Notes: generated from the sequence alone by a model not told the origin. A DNA stretch of 34,273 nucleotides from an uncultured Collinsella sp. (GCA_902464175.1 CABQHZ010000007.1:1-34273); one strand, 5' to 3'. Shown: positions 8,147 through 15,623, counted from the first letter of the stretch. Made by a program: numbers and translations.

Positions 8147-8148
8147 CC

Positions 8149-8925
8149 ATGCCCCGATGCGCCCGCGAAATATCGCTCACCGGCTATTACCACGTCTTTG
8201 ACCGCGGCAACTCCAAACAGATCATTTTTGAAGATGATTCCGACCGCTATCGTTTCTTATCGGACATCTCAGACAGGTTTGCGTGCCATGACGTGGCGGT
8301 GTTGGCCTGGTGCCTTATGGATAATCACTTCCATTTGATGGTTGATGACCCATATGACAACCTTTCAAAGGCAATGCAGTGCGCGCTGACGGCCTATGCC
8401 AAGTATTTCAATGGAAAAACGGGAAGAACGGGTCACCTGTTTGATAATCGCTATTCGCGGGTCGCGGTTGAGTCGGACACGCAGGCAGTGCAGTTGCTCG
8501 ATTATATCCATCTCAATCCTGTGAAAGGTGTGCTCGACTCGCTCGATGCCTACCGCTGGTCAAGCTACAAGGCATACCAGCTGGGATACGATCCCTTTGA
8601 TATCTGTGACGCGGCCCCTATGCTCGATATTGTCGGAGGCTCTCGTTGCTATTGCGAGCATCTCGAGGAAGTTGCCGGGCGCATCTGGTCAGTGGAGATT
8701 CTTCCGCGCCGACGGATCCCCGATGAGGACGCCCTTTCCGTTGCGCGCGAAGTTTTGCCGAGCATGGATCCTGCGCTGCTCAAGGCCCTGCCACGCTCCG
8801 AACGTGATGCCTGTCTGCTGAGGCTCAGGCGGGCACATCTCACGGTCAAGCAAATTGCCCGTATCACCGGTATCGGCGCTACAAGCGTGACCAAGGCCAC
8901 TGTAGGCTGGAAGGAGGCAGCGTGA
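8149..8925 (+). CDS. REP-associated tyrosine transposase (RAYT; Y1/HUH family) with C-terminal HTH
   Basis: Single-strand DNA transposase of the IS200-related Y1 family, of the type associated with REP palindromes. The HUH metal motif is His60-Phe-His62 (MDNHFHLMV), and the probable catalytic tyrosine is Tyr119 in DYIHLNPVK, a strongly conserved RAYT segment. After the roughly 150-residue catalytic domain there is a C-terminal extension ending in a helix-turn-helix-like segment (LTVKQIARITGIGATSVTKA, about 229-248) that may recognise repeat DNA. The ATG at 8149 is chosen over the upstream in-frame TTG at 8134 because AAAGGAG lies five bases before it. The protein has 258 residues and no visible disruption. 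Inverted REP-like repeats flank it at 7970 and 8959. It is the only clear mobile-element gene in the window; the family is sure, present mobility unknown. Confidence 0.92.
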   Translation: MPRCAREISLTGYYHVFDRGNSKQIIFEDDSDRYRFLSDISDRFACHDVAVLAWCLMDNHFHLMVDDPYDNLSKAMQCALTAYAKYFNGKTGRTGHLFDNRYSRVAVESDTQAVQLLDYIHLNPVKGVLDSLDAYRWSSYKAYQLGYDPFDICDAAPMLDIVGGSRCYCEHLEEVAGRIWSVEILPRRRIPDEDALSVAREVLPSMDPALLKALPRSERDACLLRLRRAHLTVKQIARITGIGATSVTKATVGWKEAA

Positions 8926-8958
8926 GGTAGGGGCCGAACCGCAGTCGGCATGCGTTAC

Positions 8959-9007
8959 GTCTGTCCCCAATGCGTGAAAACACTCATGTAAGTCTGTCCC
9001 CAATGAG
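8959..9007 (-). repeat. REP-like palindromic repeat, downstream inverted copy
   Basis: This 49-bp unit carries GTCTGTCCCCAATG twice as direct repeats (from 8959 and from 8992) around an imperfect hairpin, ATGCGTG (8970-8976) with CACTCAT (8981-8987). It is inverted relative to the 7970-8018 copy and ends four bases before the rpmB terminator. Together the copies delimit 7970-9007 (1,038 bp) around the transposase. Confidence 0.88.
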
Positions 9008-9010
9008 TGG

Positions 9011-9043
9011 AAAAAGGCGCCCTCCGTAGTGGAGGACGCCTTT
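9011..9043 (-). terminator. Intrinsic terminator of rpmB
   Basis: The stem arms are 9016-9025 and 9031-9040 (10 bp, 5-base loop). Read on the minus strand, TTTTT follows. The single non-Watson-Crick position is G-U in the minus-strand RNA but C-A on the plus strand, which fixes the direction. It lies about 70 bases after the rpmB stop. Confidence 0.82.
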
Positions 9044-9111
9044 GGTAAGTTCTATGTGAACGCGAGGTCTTTGACCCGGAGAGTCCGAGGTACTTGTTGG
9101 TAAGACCTTAT

Positions 9112-9300
9112 TTAGGAGCGCGCAACCTTGCCGGACTTGAGGCAGGTGGAGCAAACGTTCATCTTGCGACGGTGACCATCGACGACGACGTAGACGCGCT
9201 GGATGTTGGGGCGGAACTTACGGTTGGTGACGCGGTGAGAGTGGCTGATGGAGCGACCGGCAACGGGGTGCTTACCGCAAACTTCGCAAACTTTGGACAT
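9112..9300 (-). CDS. rpmB: 50S ribosomal protein L28, zinc-ribbon form
   Basis: Protein L28 of the large ribosomal subunit, 62 residues. It keeps two CxxC pairs, Cys5/Cys8 (CEVCGKHP) and the C-terminal CSTCLK, so it is the zinc-binding form of the family. The basic middle section (SHRVTNRKFRPNIQRV) is typical. The ATG at 9298-9300 is preceded by AAGGAGGG, whereas a longer open frame to 9348 has no ribosome binding site. It is monocistronic on the minus strand, with its own promoter and terminator. Confidence 0.96.
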   Translation of the reverse strand: MSKVCEVCGKHPVAGRSISHSHRVTNRKFRPNIQRVYVVVDGHRRKMNVCSTCLKSGKVARS

Positions 9301-9354
9301 AACTGACCCTCCTTGGGCGACAAACGAACATGTCGCGTTAACAAACAAGCCTGA

Positions 9355-9360
9355 ACTATA
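9355..9360 (-). promoter_or_regulatory. Extended minus-10 of rpmB
   Basis: The minus strand reads GTGCTATAGT, that is TG-N-TATAGT, about 55 bases upstream of the rpmB start. The same 10-mer occurs upstream of rpsT. The nearest minus-35-like hexamer (TTGCGC) is at 20 bases, a poor spacing. Confidence 0.6.
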
Positions 9361-9491
9361 GCACAGAAGTCACTCCCTGTGCGCAATCTACACAGAGATA
9401 TTCCTCTTTTGGCGATAGTGCCCACGCTACGGCCCTGGACGTAGATCCGATTTGCGTGCAGCAGGGGGGATTATGCCAGCTCGCAACAAGG

Positions 9492-9520
9492 TTTTCAAGC
9501 TCGTCCCACAAATATATATA
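9492..9520 (+). promoter_or_regulatory. Candidate promoter of the pyr operon
   Basis: TTTTCA (9492-9497), a 17-base spacer, then TATATA (9515-9520). A second, weaker minus-10 candidate, TACACT (9592-9597), would start transcription just before the attenuator. I cannot decide between them. Confidence 0.4.
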
Positions 9521-9615
9521 GGTTTATTGAGCGTAGGGCTCCGTTTACGGATTGCTCTGTATTTATGCTCGCAATTAAGCTCAAGGTTGGCTACACTATC
9601 CCTTGACCATTAAAG

Positions 9616-9712
9616 GGGTACGAGATACCCACATGGAATTACATAGCTGCCAAAGAGCAGCCCTTCCTGTGGGTGTCTGGTCCGCTTTGAGCGGTCGGGC
9701 ATCTATTTTTTT
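9616..9712 (+). promoter_or_regulatory. Pyrimidine operon transcription attenuator
   Basis: Three competing structures are readable. A terminator pairs GGGTGTCTGG-CCGCT (9671-9685, one bulged T) with AGCGGTCGGGCATCT (9690-9704) and is followed by A and seven T (9706-9712). An antiterminator pairs GATACCCACA (9624-9633) with TGTGGGTGTC (9668-9677) and so occupies the terminator's left arm. A small upstream hairpin, GGGTA/TACCC (9616-9630), uses the antiterminator's left arm. By analogy with Bacillus, UMP-bound PyrR would stabilise the upstream hairpin and favour termination. The sequence does not closely match the Bacillus PyrR binding loop. Confidence 0.8.
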
Positions 9713-9751
9713 GACTGTGTCAGCAGTCAAGACATGTGAGGAAGGAGATCG

Positions 9752-10336
9752 ATGGGCACGACTTCCCCCAAGGCGGTCATCATGGACGAGACCGCCGTCA
9801 ATCGAGCGATGACCCGCATCGCGCACGAGATTCTCGAGCGCAACGAGGGCTGTGAAGACCTCGCTCTGGTCGGCATCGTCACGCGCGGCGACCTTCTGGC
9901 AAAGAAGCTCGCCGAGGAGATCAAGGAGATCGAGGGCGTCGACGTTCCGCTCGGCAGCCTCGATATCAGCTTCTACCGCGATGACTATGCGACCAATTTC
10001 GCTCCCGCGATCCACGCTACCAACATTCCCTTCAGCGTCGACGGCAAGCGCGTCGTGCTGGTGGACGACATCCTGTATACGGGCCGTACCATCCGCGCCG
10101 CTCTGGACGCCGTTATGGACCTGGGCCGTCCGAGCCGTGTTGAGCTGGCAGTTCTCGTTGACCGTGGCCACCGTGAGCTCCCCATCTCGCCGGACTTTGT
10201 CGGCAAGAACGTTCCCTCGTCGCATGAGGAGAACGTGCACCTATATATGAAGGAAGTCGACGGCCACACCGCCGTCGAGATTAACGACGTCGCGCCGGGT
10301 TCCCACGTGGGCTCCGCGCCGCTGGGAGGTGAGTAG
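9752..10336 (+). CDS. pyrR: Bifunctional pyr operon regulator / uracil phosphoribosyltransferase
   Basis: RNA-binding regulator of pyrimidine synthesis that also makes UMP from uracil and PRPP. The type I phosphoribosyltransferase PRPP loop VVLVDDILYTGRTIR spans 101-115, and the family-typical SLDISFYRDDY segment is at 69-79. At 194 residues the length is normal, with a slightly long C-terminus. The ATG at 9752 follows GGAAGGAG by only about four bases. It leads the operon and lies 40 bases after the attenuator that it probably controls. The last bases of the gene overlap the Shine-Dalgarno of pyrB. Confidence 0.95.
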   Translation: MGTTSPKAVIMDETAVNRAMTRIAHEILERNEGCEDLALVGIVTRGDLLAKKLAEEIKEIEGVDVPLGSLDISFYRDDYATNFAPAIHATNIPFSVDGKRVVLVDDILYTGRTIRAALDAVMDLGRPSRVELAVLVDRGHRELPISPDFVGKNVPSSHEENVHLYMKEVDGHTAVEINDVAPGSHVGSAPLGGE

Positions 10337-10340
10337 TACC

Positions 10341-11285
10341 GTGGCGTTCAACCATAAGCACCTGATCGACATTACCGAGTACTCCGAAGAGGACATCAAG
10401 CTCATCCTCGAGACCGCCAAGGCGTTCTCCGAGGTCAACGAGCGTGCGATCAAGAAGGTCCCCACGCTCAAGGGCAAGACCATCGTCAACATGTTCAACG
10501 AGCCCTCGACGCGCACGCGCAGCTCCTTCGAGCTCGCCGAGAAGCGTCTTTCGGCCGACAGCCTCAACTTTGGCGGCTCTTCGACCTCCACGGTCAAGGG
10601 CGAGAGCCTCGTCGATACCGTCGAGACCCTCAACGCCTATAAGATCGACTGCATCGTCGTGCGCGACAAGCACGCCGGCGCGCCCTACATCGTCACGCAG
10701 AACTCGCCCGCGAGCGTCATCTGCGCCGGCGACGGCAAGCACAACCACCCCACGCAGGCCCTGCTCGACCTGTACACCATCTGGGAGCACAAGGGCGACT
10801 TCCACGGTCTGAAGGTCGCCGTCGTCGGCGATATCGCGCACTCCCGCGTGTGCGGCTCGCTGATCCCCGCCCTTAAGATCATGGGCTGCGAGACCTACGC
10901 CGTCGCCCCCGGCACGCTGCTGCCGCCGGCGCCCGAGGTCCTGGGCTGCGACCACGTGACGAGCGACCTCGATTCCGTCCTGCCCGAGCTGGACGTCGTC
11001 TACATGCTGCGCGTGCAGCAGGAGCGCCTCGAGGGTGCCCCGTTCCCGACCATTCGTGAGTACCACAAGCTCTTCGGCCTGACCAAGGACCGCGAGAAGC
11101 TCATGAAGCCCGACGCGATCATCTGTCACCCGGGCCCCATCAACCGCGGCGTTGAGTTCGACTCCTATATGGCCGACCACCCGCAACGCTCCGTCATCCT
11201 GGAGCAGGTCTACGCCGGTATCTGCGTGCGTATGGCTATCCTGTATCTGCTGCTTGGAGGTGCCGATAATGGCCTTGCTTCTTAA
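10341..11285 (+). CDS. pyrB: Aspartate carbamoyltransferase catalytic subunit
   Basis: Catalyses the first committed step of pyrimidine synthesis, joining carbamoyl phosphate to aspartate. The carbamoyl phosphate loop STRTR is at 56-60 (NEPSTRTRSSFELA), and HNHPTQALLDLY and a CHPGPINRG loop are also present. It has 314 residues, the normal length. GTG at 10341 is chosen because GGAGGTGA, a perfect anti-Shine-Dalgarno complement, lies at 10325-10332, eight bases before it; the alternative GTG at 10329 overlaps that site. No pyrI regulatory subunit gene is nearby, so allosteric control as in E. coli is not expected. Its end overlaps pyrC by 17 bases. Confidence 0.96.
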   Translation: MAFNHKHLIDITEYSEEDIKLILETAKAFSEVNERAIKKVPTLKGKTIVNMFNEPSTRTRSSFELAEKRLSADSLNFGGSSTSTVKGESLVDTVETLNAYKIDCIVVRDKHAGAPYIVTQNSPASVICAGDGKHNHPTQALLDLYTIWEHKGDFHGLKVAVVGDIAHSRVCGSLIPALKIMGCETYAVAPGTLLPPAPEVLGCDHVTSDLDSVLPELDVVYMLRVQQERLEGAPFPTIREYHKLFGLTKDREKLMKPDAIICHPGPINRGVEFDSYMADHPQRSVILEQVYAGICVRMAILYLLLGGADNGLAS

Positions 11286-12558
11286 GAATGCCCACGTCGT
11301 CGACCCGTCCGTCGAGCTTGACGGTGTCGTTGACGTCCTGATTGACGGCGATAAGATCGCCGAGGTCGGCGAGAATCTCGCCGTCGAGGGAGCCGAGGTC
11401 CGCGACCTTTCCGGCAAGTATCTCGTCCCCGGCCTGGTGGATATGCACGTGCATCTGCGCGAGCCTGGCTACGAGGTCAAAGAGGACATCGAGAGTGGCA
11501 CTCGCGCTGCTGCCAAGGGCGGCTTCACCGGCGTGTGCGCCATGCCCAACACCGATCCCGTCACCGATAACGGCACCGTCGTGGAGTTCGTCAAGTCCCG
11601 CGCTGCCGAGGTCGGCCACTGCCGCGTCTATCCGTCGGGCGCCATGACCCGCGGTCTTAAGGGCGAGGCCATGTCCGAGATGGGCGATATGGTCGCCCAC
11701 GGCGCCGTCGCCTTCACCGACGACGGTCGTGGCGTGCAGGGCGCGGGCATGCTCCGTCGCTGCATGGACTACGGCAAGATGTTCGGCAAGGTCTTTATGA
11801 GCCACTGCCAGGACGAGGACCTGGTCGGCCACGGCCAGATCAACGAGGGCAAGGTCTCGACCCGTCTGGCTCTCGAGGGCTGGCCGGCTGCCGGCGAGGA
11901 GCTCCAGATCGCCCGCGACATCGAGATTGCCAAGCTGACCGGTGCCAAGCTGCACATCCAGCACATCTCCACCGCTCATGGCCTGGAGATCGTGCGTGCC
12001 GGTAAGGCCGCTGGCGTTCAGGTTACCTGCGAGGCCACCCCGCACCACATGTTCCTGACCGAGAACGACCTGGACGAGACCTACAACACCTCGCTCAAGG
12101 TCAATCCGCCGCTGCGTACCGAGGAGGATGCCGAGGCCATCCGCCAGGGCGTCATCGACGGCACCGTCGACGTTATCGTCACCGATCACGCTCCCCACAC
12201 CCCGTGGGAGAAGGCCCGCGAGTTCGAGCTTGCGCCCTTCGGCATGATCGGCCTCGAGACTTCGCTGTCGCTCGTCCTCACCGAGCTGGTCAACACGGGC
12301 AAGATGAGCATGGGCCGCATGGTCGAGCTCATGGCCATCAAGCCGCGTGAGATCCTGGGCCTCGACCAGGTTCAGGTCAAGGCGGGCTCCGTTGCCGACC
12401 TGACCGTGTTCGATCCCACCGCAACCTGGACGGTCGGCGAGGACGGTTACGAGTCGCGTGCCGAGAACTCCGGTTTTGCCGGCCGCACGCTCACCGGTCG
12501 TGCCACCGATGTATTTGTCGGCGGTAAACAGACGCTTGCCGACGGCTGCATCTGCTAG
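11269..12558 (+). CDS. pyrC: Dihydroorotase, class I
   Basis: Zinc amidohydrolase that cyclises carbamoyl aspartate to dihydroorotate. The metal motif DMHVHLREPG has ligands His60 and His62. Further motifs are ATPHHMFL, and VTDHAPHTPWEK with the catalytic Asp near 305. The 429-residue length is that of the type I (long) enzymes found with separate pyrB in Gram-positive bacteria. The ATG at 11269 has GGAGGTG seven bases upstream, inside pyrB. The open frame extends much further upstream, but that part is pyrB in another frame. Confidence 0.96.
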   Translation: MALLLKNAHVVDPSVELDGVVDVLIDGDKIAEVGENLAVEGAEVRDLSGKYLVPGLVDMHVHLREPGYEVKEDIESGTRAAAKGGFTGVCAMPNTDPVTDNGTVVEFVKSRAAEVGHCRVYPSGAMTRGLKGEAMSEMGDMVAHGAVAFTDDGRGVQGAGMLRRCMDYGKMFGKVFMSHCQDEDLVGHGQINEGKVSTRLALEGWPAAGEELQIARDIEIAKLTGAKLHIQHISTAHGLEIVRAGKAAGVQVTCEATPHHMFLTENDLDETYNTSLKVNPPLRTEEDAEAIRQGVIDGTVDVIVTDHAPHTPWEKAREFELAPFGMIGLETSLSLVLTELVNTGKMSMGRMVELMAIKPREILGLDQVQVKAGSVADLTVFDPTATWTVGEDGYESRAENSGFAGRTLTGRATDVFVGGKQTLADGCIC

Positions 12559-12578
12559 CATAGCCTTATCGCTTTTGT

Positions 12579-12611
12579 GCGCGGCGCCCTTGCGGTGCCG
12601 CGCTTTCTGTT
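12579..12611 (+). terminator. Intra-operon hairpin between pyrC and pyrK
   Basis: GCGCGGCGC (12579-12587) pairs with GTGCCGCGC (12595-12603) with one G-U pair, followed by TTTCTGTT. The short T-tract suggests a partial terminator or processing site. It lies in the only real gap of the pyr operon (92 bases). Confidence 0.5.
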
Positions 12612-12650
12612 CGCCTGAACCATGCAACCGCATGGGGGATTGGAGCGTCT

Positions 12651-13442
12651 ATGCCCACACCTTCCACTGCACGCATGCACGACTTCGAGGTCGTCTCGAA
12701 CCAGGAGATCGCCGACGGCATCTTCTCGCTCGTTATCTCGGCCCCCAAGCTTGCAAGTGCGCTCAAGCCCGGTCAGTTCGTGAATATCGCCGTGCCGGGC
12801 GATGCTTCCTCGCTGCTTCGCGTGCCCCTGAGCTTCTATCGCGCCGACGCCGAGGCCGGCACCGTCGAGCTGTGGTACGCCGTCGTGGGCGACGATACCC
12901 GCCGTTTGTCCCAGATGGGCCCTGGCTCCACCTCTAATCTGTTGGGCCCCGGTGGCCGTGGCTGGATGGTACCCGAGGGCACCAGGAAGGCACTGCTCGT
13001 CGCCGGTGGCATCGGCGTTCCGCCTGTGCTGTGTCTTGCCGGCATGCTTGCCGAGCAGGGTGTTGATGTGGACGTGTGCCTGGGCTTCGGCACCGCTTCC
13101 AAAGTCGTGGGTGTCGATGAGTTCCGTGCGCTGGGCGCCACGGTTAACGTGTGCACCGACGACGGTTCGCTCGGCACGCACGGTTTTTGCACCGATCCGG
13201 CAGCCGAGCTGCTTGGAGAGGGCGGCTACGACTACGTCGCCAGCTGCGGCCCCGCCGTCATGATGAAGAAGGTCGCCGCCGCTGCCGCCGAGGCCGGTGT
13301 GTACTGCGAGGTGTCGCTCGAGCGTATGATGAGCTGTGGCTTTGGCGCCTGCAACACCTGCAATGTCGAGACGGTCGACGGTATGAAGGGTGCTTGTATG
13401 TGCGGCCCCGTGTTCGATGCTTCCAAGGTGGTGGTCTTCTAG
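12651..13442 (+). CDS. pyrK: Dihydroorotate dehydrogenase B, electron transfer subunit
   Basis: FAD and [2Fe-2S] subunit that passes electrons from PyrD to NAD+. The ferredoxin-reductase-like FAD region includes RVPLSFYR, and the NAD region has VAGGIGVPPVL. The cluster ligands are Cys229, Cys234, Cys237 and Cys249 (CGFGACNTC then GACMC). It has 263 residues, the usual length. The ATG at 12651 has a purine-rich site (GGGGGATTGGAG) just upstream. Its stop codon overlaps the pyrD start by one base, fitting equal expression of the two subunits. Confidence 0.95.
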   Translation: MPTPSTARMHDFEVVSNQEIADGIFSLVISAPKLASALKPGQFVNIAVPGDASSLLRVPLSFYRADAEAGTVELWYAVVGDDTRRLSQMGPGSTSNLLGPGGRGWMVPEGTRKALLVAGGIGVPPVLCLAGMLAEQGVDVDVCLGFGTASKVVGVDEFRALGATVNVCTDDGSLGTHGFCTDPAAELLGEGGYDYVASCGPAVMMKKVAAAAAEAGVYCEVSLERMMSCGFGACNTCNVETVDGMKGACMCGPVFDASKVVVF

Positions 13443-14365
13443 TGGGTACCGTGAACATGGCCGTCGATTTCGGCGGCGTCAAGATGCAGAACCCCATTAA
13501 CACCGCAGCCGGTACCTTTGGCTACGGTTGGCAGTTCCAGAACTTCTTTGATGTTTCCCAGCTGGGCGCCATCACCACCAAGGGCTGTGCCGCCGAGCCT
13601 TGGCCGGGCAACCCTGCGCCCCGCATGGCCGAGATTCCTGGCGGTATGATCAACTCCGTGGGCCTGCAGAACCCCGGTGTCGCCGCCTTTGCCCGTGAGT
13701 CCGGCCCGTGGCTTGAGCAGCTGTCCAAGGACGGTTGCCAGGTCATTTGCCAGGTTGCCGGGCACTCCGTTGATGAGTTTGTGCGCGCGCTCGAGATGTA
13801 TGTCGAGCTATGCCCCTGGGCTGCCGGCTACGAGATCAACGTGAGCTGCCCCAACATCGCCGCCGGCGGTGCCGCCATGGGCTCTACGCCCGAGGGCGCC
13901 TCTTCCGTTATGGCTGCCTGCCGCAAGGTGACCGATAAGCCGCTGTTCGTGAAGATGGCGCCGGTCAACGTCGCCGAGATCGCCAAGGCCCTCGAGGCTG
14001 CCGGCGCCGACGGCCTTTCGGTCATCAACTCCATCCAGGGCATGGCCATCGACGTCCATACCCGCAAGTCCCGCGTGGCCAAGCCCAAGGGCGGCCTTTC
14101 GGGCCCGCTGTGCCACCACATCGCCGTGCGCATGGTCTGGGAGGTTGCCCAGGCCGTCGATATCCCCATCAACGGTGTCGGCGGTGTCATGACTGGCGAG
14201 GATGCGGCTGAGTTTATCCTGGCCGGCGCCACCTGCGTGTCGGTCGGCATGGCCAACTTCGTCGATCCGTGCGCTTCGCTTAAGATCGCGCATGAGCTCG
14301 AGGCCTGGGCCGAGTCCCAGGGCGTAAAGGACATCAACGAGCTGGTGGGTGCTTTCGAATGCTAG
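13442..14365 (+). CDS. pyrD: Dihydroorotate dehydrogenase B, catalytic subunit (class 1B)
   Basis: FMN enzyme oxidising dihydroorotate to orotate; class 1B because it is paired with PyrK. Features include NTAAGTFGYG near the N-terminus, the likely catalytic base Cys136 in EINVSCPN, and phosphate-binding GVGGVMTGEDA near the C-terminus. I choose GTG at 13442, overlapping the pyrK stop (TAGTG), with AAGGTGG ten bases upstream. GTG 13451 and ATG 13457 are alternatives. The product has 307 residues. The open frame extending upstream to 13151 is pyrK read out of frame. Confidence 0.94.
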   Translation: MGTVNMAVDFGGVKMQNPINTAAGTFGYGWQFQNFFDVSQLGAITTKGCAAEPWPGNPAPRMAEIPGGMINSVGLQNPGVAAFARESGPWLEQLSKDGCQVICQVAGHSVDEFVRALEMYVELCPWAAGYEINVSCPNIAAGGAAMGSTPEGASSVMAACRKVTDKPLFVKMAPVNVAEIAKALEAAGADGLSVINSIQGMAIDVHTRKSRVAKPKGGLSGPLCHHIAVRMVWEVAQAVDIPINGVGGVMTGEDAAEFILAGATCVSVGMANFVDPCASLKIAHELEAWAESQGVKDINELVGAFEC

Positions 14366-15075
14366 AGAATGATGCCCGCGACCGTGTTATCGTCGCCCTC
14401 GACTGCGACCGTGAGCGCGCGCTCGAGCTCGCCCACGAGCTTTCGGGCCATGCCGCCTGGCTCAAGGTCGGCATGACGCTCTATTACGCTGAGGGTCCCC
14501 AGATCGTCAAGACCTTTAAGGACCTTGGCTTTAAGGTCTTCCTCGACCTTAAGTTCCATGACATTCCGCATCAGGTGCGCGGCGCTGCCCGCTCGGCCTC
14601 GCTTGCCGGTGCCGACCTGCTTTCGGTCCACGGCCTGGGCTCGGGTGCTATGCTCGCTGCCTGCCGCGAGGGTGCCGAGGAGGCGCGTGAGGACCGCGCC
14701 AAGCTCGTCGCCATCACCGTGCTCACGAGCATGAATCAGGATGCCTTGAGCGAAATCGGCGTCGAGTCTCCCGTGGCCGAGGAGGCCGCCCGCTTGGCAA
14801 AGCTTGCTCAGGCCAACGGCATCGATGGCATCGTGTGCTCACCGATGGAGGCTCACGACATGCGTGAGCTGCTGGGTCCTGATGCCCTGATCGTGACTCC
14901 GGGTGTGCGTCCGGTGGGTGCCGCCCTTGGTGACCAGTCCCGCGTGGCGACGCCTTCCCAGGCTATCGAGCGTGGCGCAAGCCACATTGTGGTGGGCCGT
15001 CCCATCACCGGTGCCGACGATCCGGTTGCCGCCTTTGACGCCATCGTCGCCGAGCTGGTCGAAAACGTCGCGTAA
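14359..15075 (+). CDS. pyrF: Orotidine 5'-phosphate decarboxylase
   Basis: Final step to UMP, decarboxylating OMP. The diagnostic DxKxxD active site is Asp63, Lys65 and Asp68 in FLDLKFHDIPHQV, and the phosphate-binding end is IVVGRPIT. It has 238 residues, the bacterial type I length. The ATG lies inside pyrD (7-base overlap). It is the last pyr gene here. pyrE and carAB are not in this window and must lie elsewhere. Confidence 0.96.
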   Translation: MLENDARDRVIVALDCDRERALELAHELSGHAAWLKVGMTLYYAEGPQIVKTFKDLGFKVFLDLKFHDIPHQVRGAARSASLAGADLLSVHGLGSGAMLAACREGAEEAREDRAKLVAITVLTSMNQDALSEIGVESPVAEEAARLAKLAQANGIDGIVCSPMEAHDMRELLGPDALIVTPGVRPVGAALGDQSRVATPSQAIERGASHIVVGRPITGADDPVAAFDAIVAELVENVA

Positions 15076-15120
15076 AAGATTCCCCTAAGTCACCACTTTT
15101 GGGTCTCATTAGCACAAAAT

Positions 15121-15178
15121 AGCCCCTGTGCCTGCGTAAACTTTCCCATCCTTTGTGTGGAATCGCAGGTCAGGGGCT
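15121..15178. other. Long-loop hairpin after pyrF
   Basis: AGCCCCTG (15121-15128) pairs with CAGGGGCT (15171-15178), and CCTGCG (15131-15136) with CGCAGG (15164-15169), around a 27-base loop. The tail TAACTTT is a poor T-tract. It may end the pyr operon, but it is not a standard terminator. Confidence 0.55.
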
Positions 15179-15204
15179 TAACTTTGGGCGCAGTATATTG
15201 CACT

Positions 15205-15270
15205 TTTTGCGGGTATCGTCTAACCTATGGAGCCGCGATTAGGCTTTTTGTGCGTTCTACGTGCTAAAAT
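15205..15270 (+). promoter_or_regulatory. Promoter candidates of the mihF operon
   Basis: Two candidates are seen. One has TTGCAC near 15197 and TAACCT about 17 bases downstream. The other is an extended minus-10, TG-C-TAAAAT (15262-15270), 45 bases before the mihF start. The second resembles the minus-10 elements of rpmB and rpsT and is preferred. Confidence 0.5.
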
Positions 15271-15314
15271 GCCAATTATTGAATCAGATATAACCCAACT
15301 ATTTGGAGGTACGA

Positions 15315-15623
15315 ATGGCACTCCCTCAGCTTACCGACGAGCAGCGCAAGCAGGCTCTTGAGAAGGCTGCTGCCGCACGTCACGCCCGCGCTGAGCTTCG
15401 CGAGCAGATCAAGAAGGGCGAGAAGTCCCTCGAGTCCGTGCTCAACTCCGATGACCCCATCGCTTCCCGCATGAAGGTTTCCACCCTCATCGAGTCTCTC
15501 CCCGGTTATGGCAAGGCCAAGGCCGCCAAGATCATGGAGGAGCTCGGTATCTCCGCTACTCGTCGCGTCCAGGGCCTCGGTGTCCGTCAGCGCGAGCAGC
15601 TCCTCGAGCAGCTGACCAAATAA
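15315..15623 (+). CDS. mihF: Actinobacterial integration host factor (mIHF)
   Basis: Small nucleoid-associated DNA-binding protein unrelated to proteobacterial IHF and confined to Actinomycetota. The 102-residue product has a basic helical N-terminus and the family's helix-two-turn-helix-like C-terminal region (LIESLPGYGKAKAAKIMEEL, then GISATRRVQGLG). The ATG at 15315 follows GGAGG (15305-15309) by five bases; the upstream TTG at 15303 is excluded because it precedes that site. The order mihF-gmk-rpoZ is typical of actinobacteria and is the best taxonomic marker in the window. Confidence 0.94.
   Translation: MALPQLTDEQRKQALEKAAAARHARAELREQIKKGEKSLESVLNSDDPIASRMKVSTLIESLPGYGKAKAAKIMEELGISATRRVQGLGVRQREQLLEQLTK

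Larger units (their letters stand above)
7819..8148. promoter_or_regulatory. Divergent intergenic region between adhE and the transposase gene
   Basis: This 330-base stretch has no gene. From the adhE side it holds an adhE promoter candidate, a tandem operator-like repeat, one REP-like palindrome (7970-8018), a possible minus-10 for the transposase (TATAAA, 8068-8073) and a hairpin over the transposase ribosome binding site. It is markedly more AT-rich than its surroundings. Confidence 0.7.
9301..9751. promoter_or_regulatory. Divergent regulatory region between rpmB and pyrR
   Basis: These 451 bases hold no credible gene. They contain the rpmB promoter (minus strand, 9355-9360), promoter candidates for pyrR, and the pyr attenuator (9616-9712). 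The stretch 9370-9490 shows nothing I can name. Confidence 0.7.

Noticed and set aside
8134..8148. Earlier TTG start for the transposase
   Set aside because: It lies upstream of the Shine-Dalgarno that fits the ATG at 8149.
9603..9812. Possible leader peptide before pyrR
   Set aside because: The frame has no ribosome binding site and runs through the terminator into pyrR in another frame. The RNA structures explain the region better.
13151..13441. Upstream extension of the pyrD frame
   Set aside because: This part is pyrK in another frame; the extra residues are Arg-rich and not like any PyrD.
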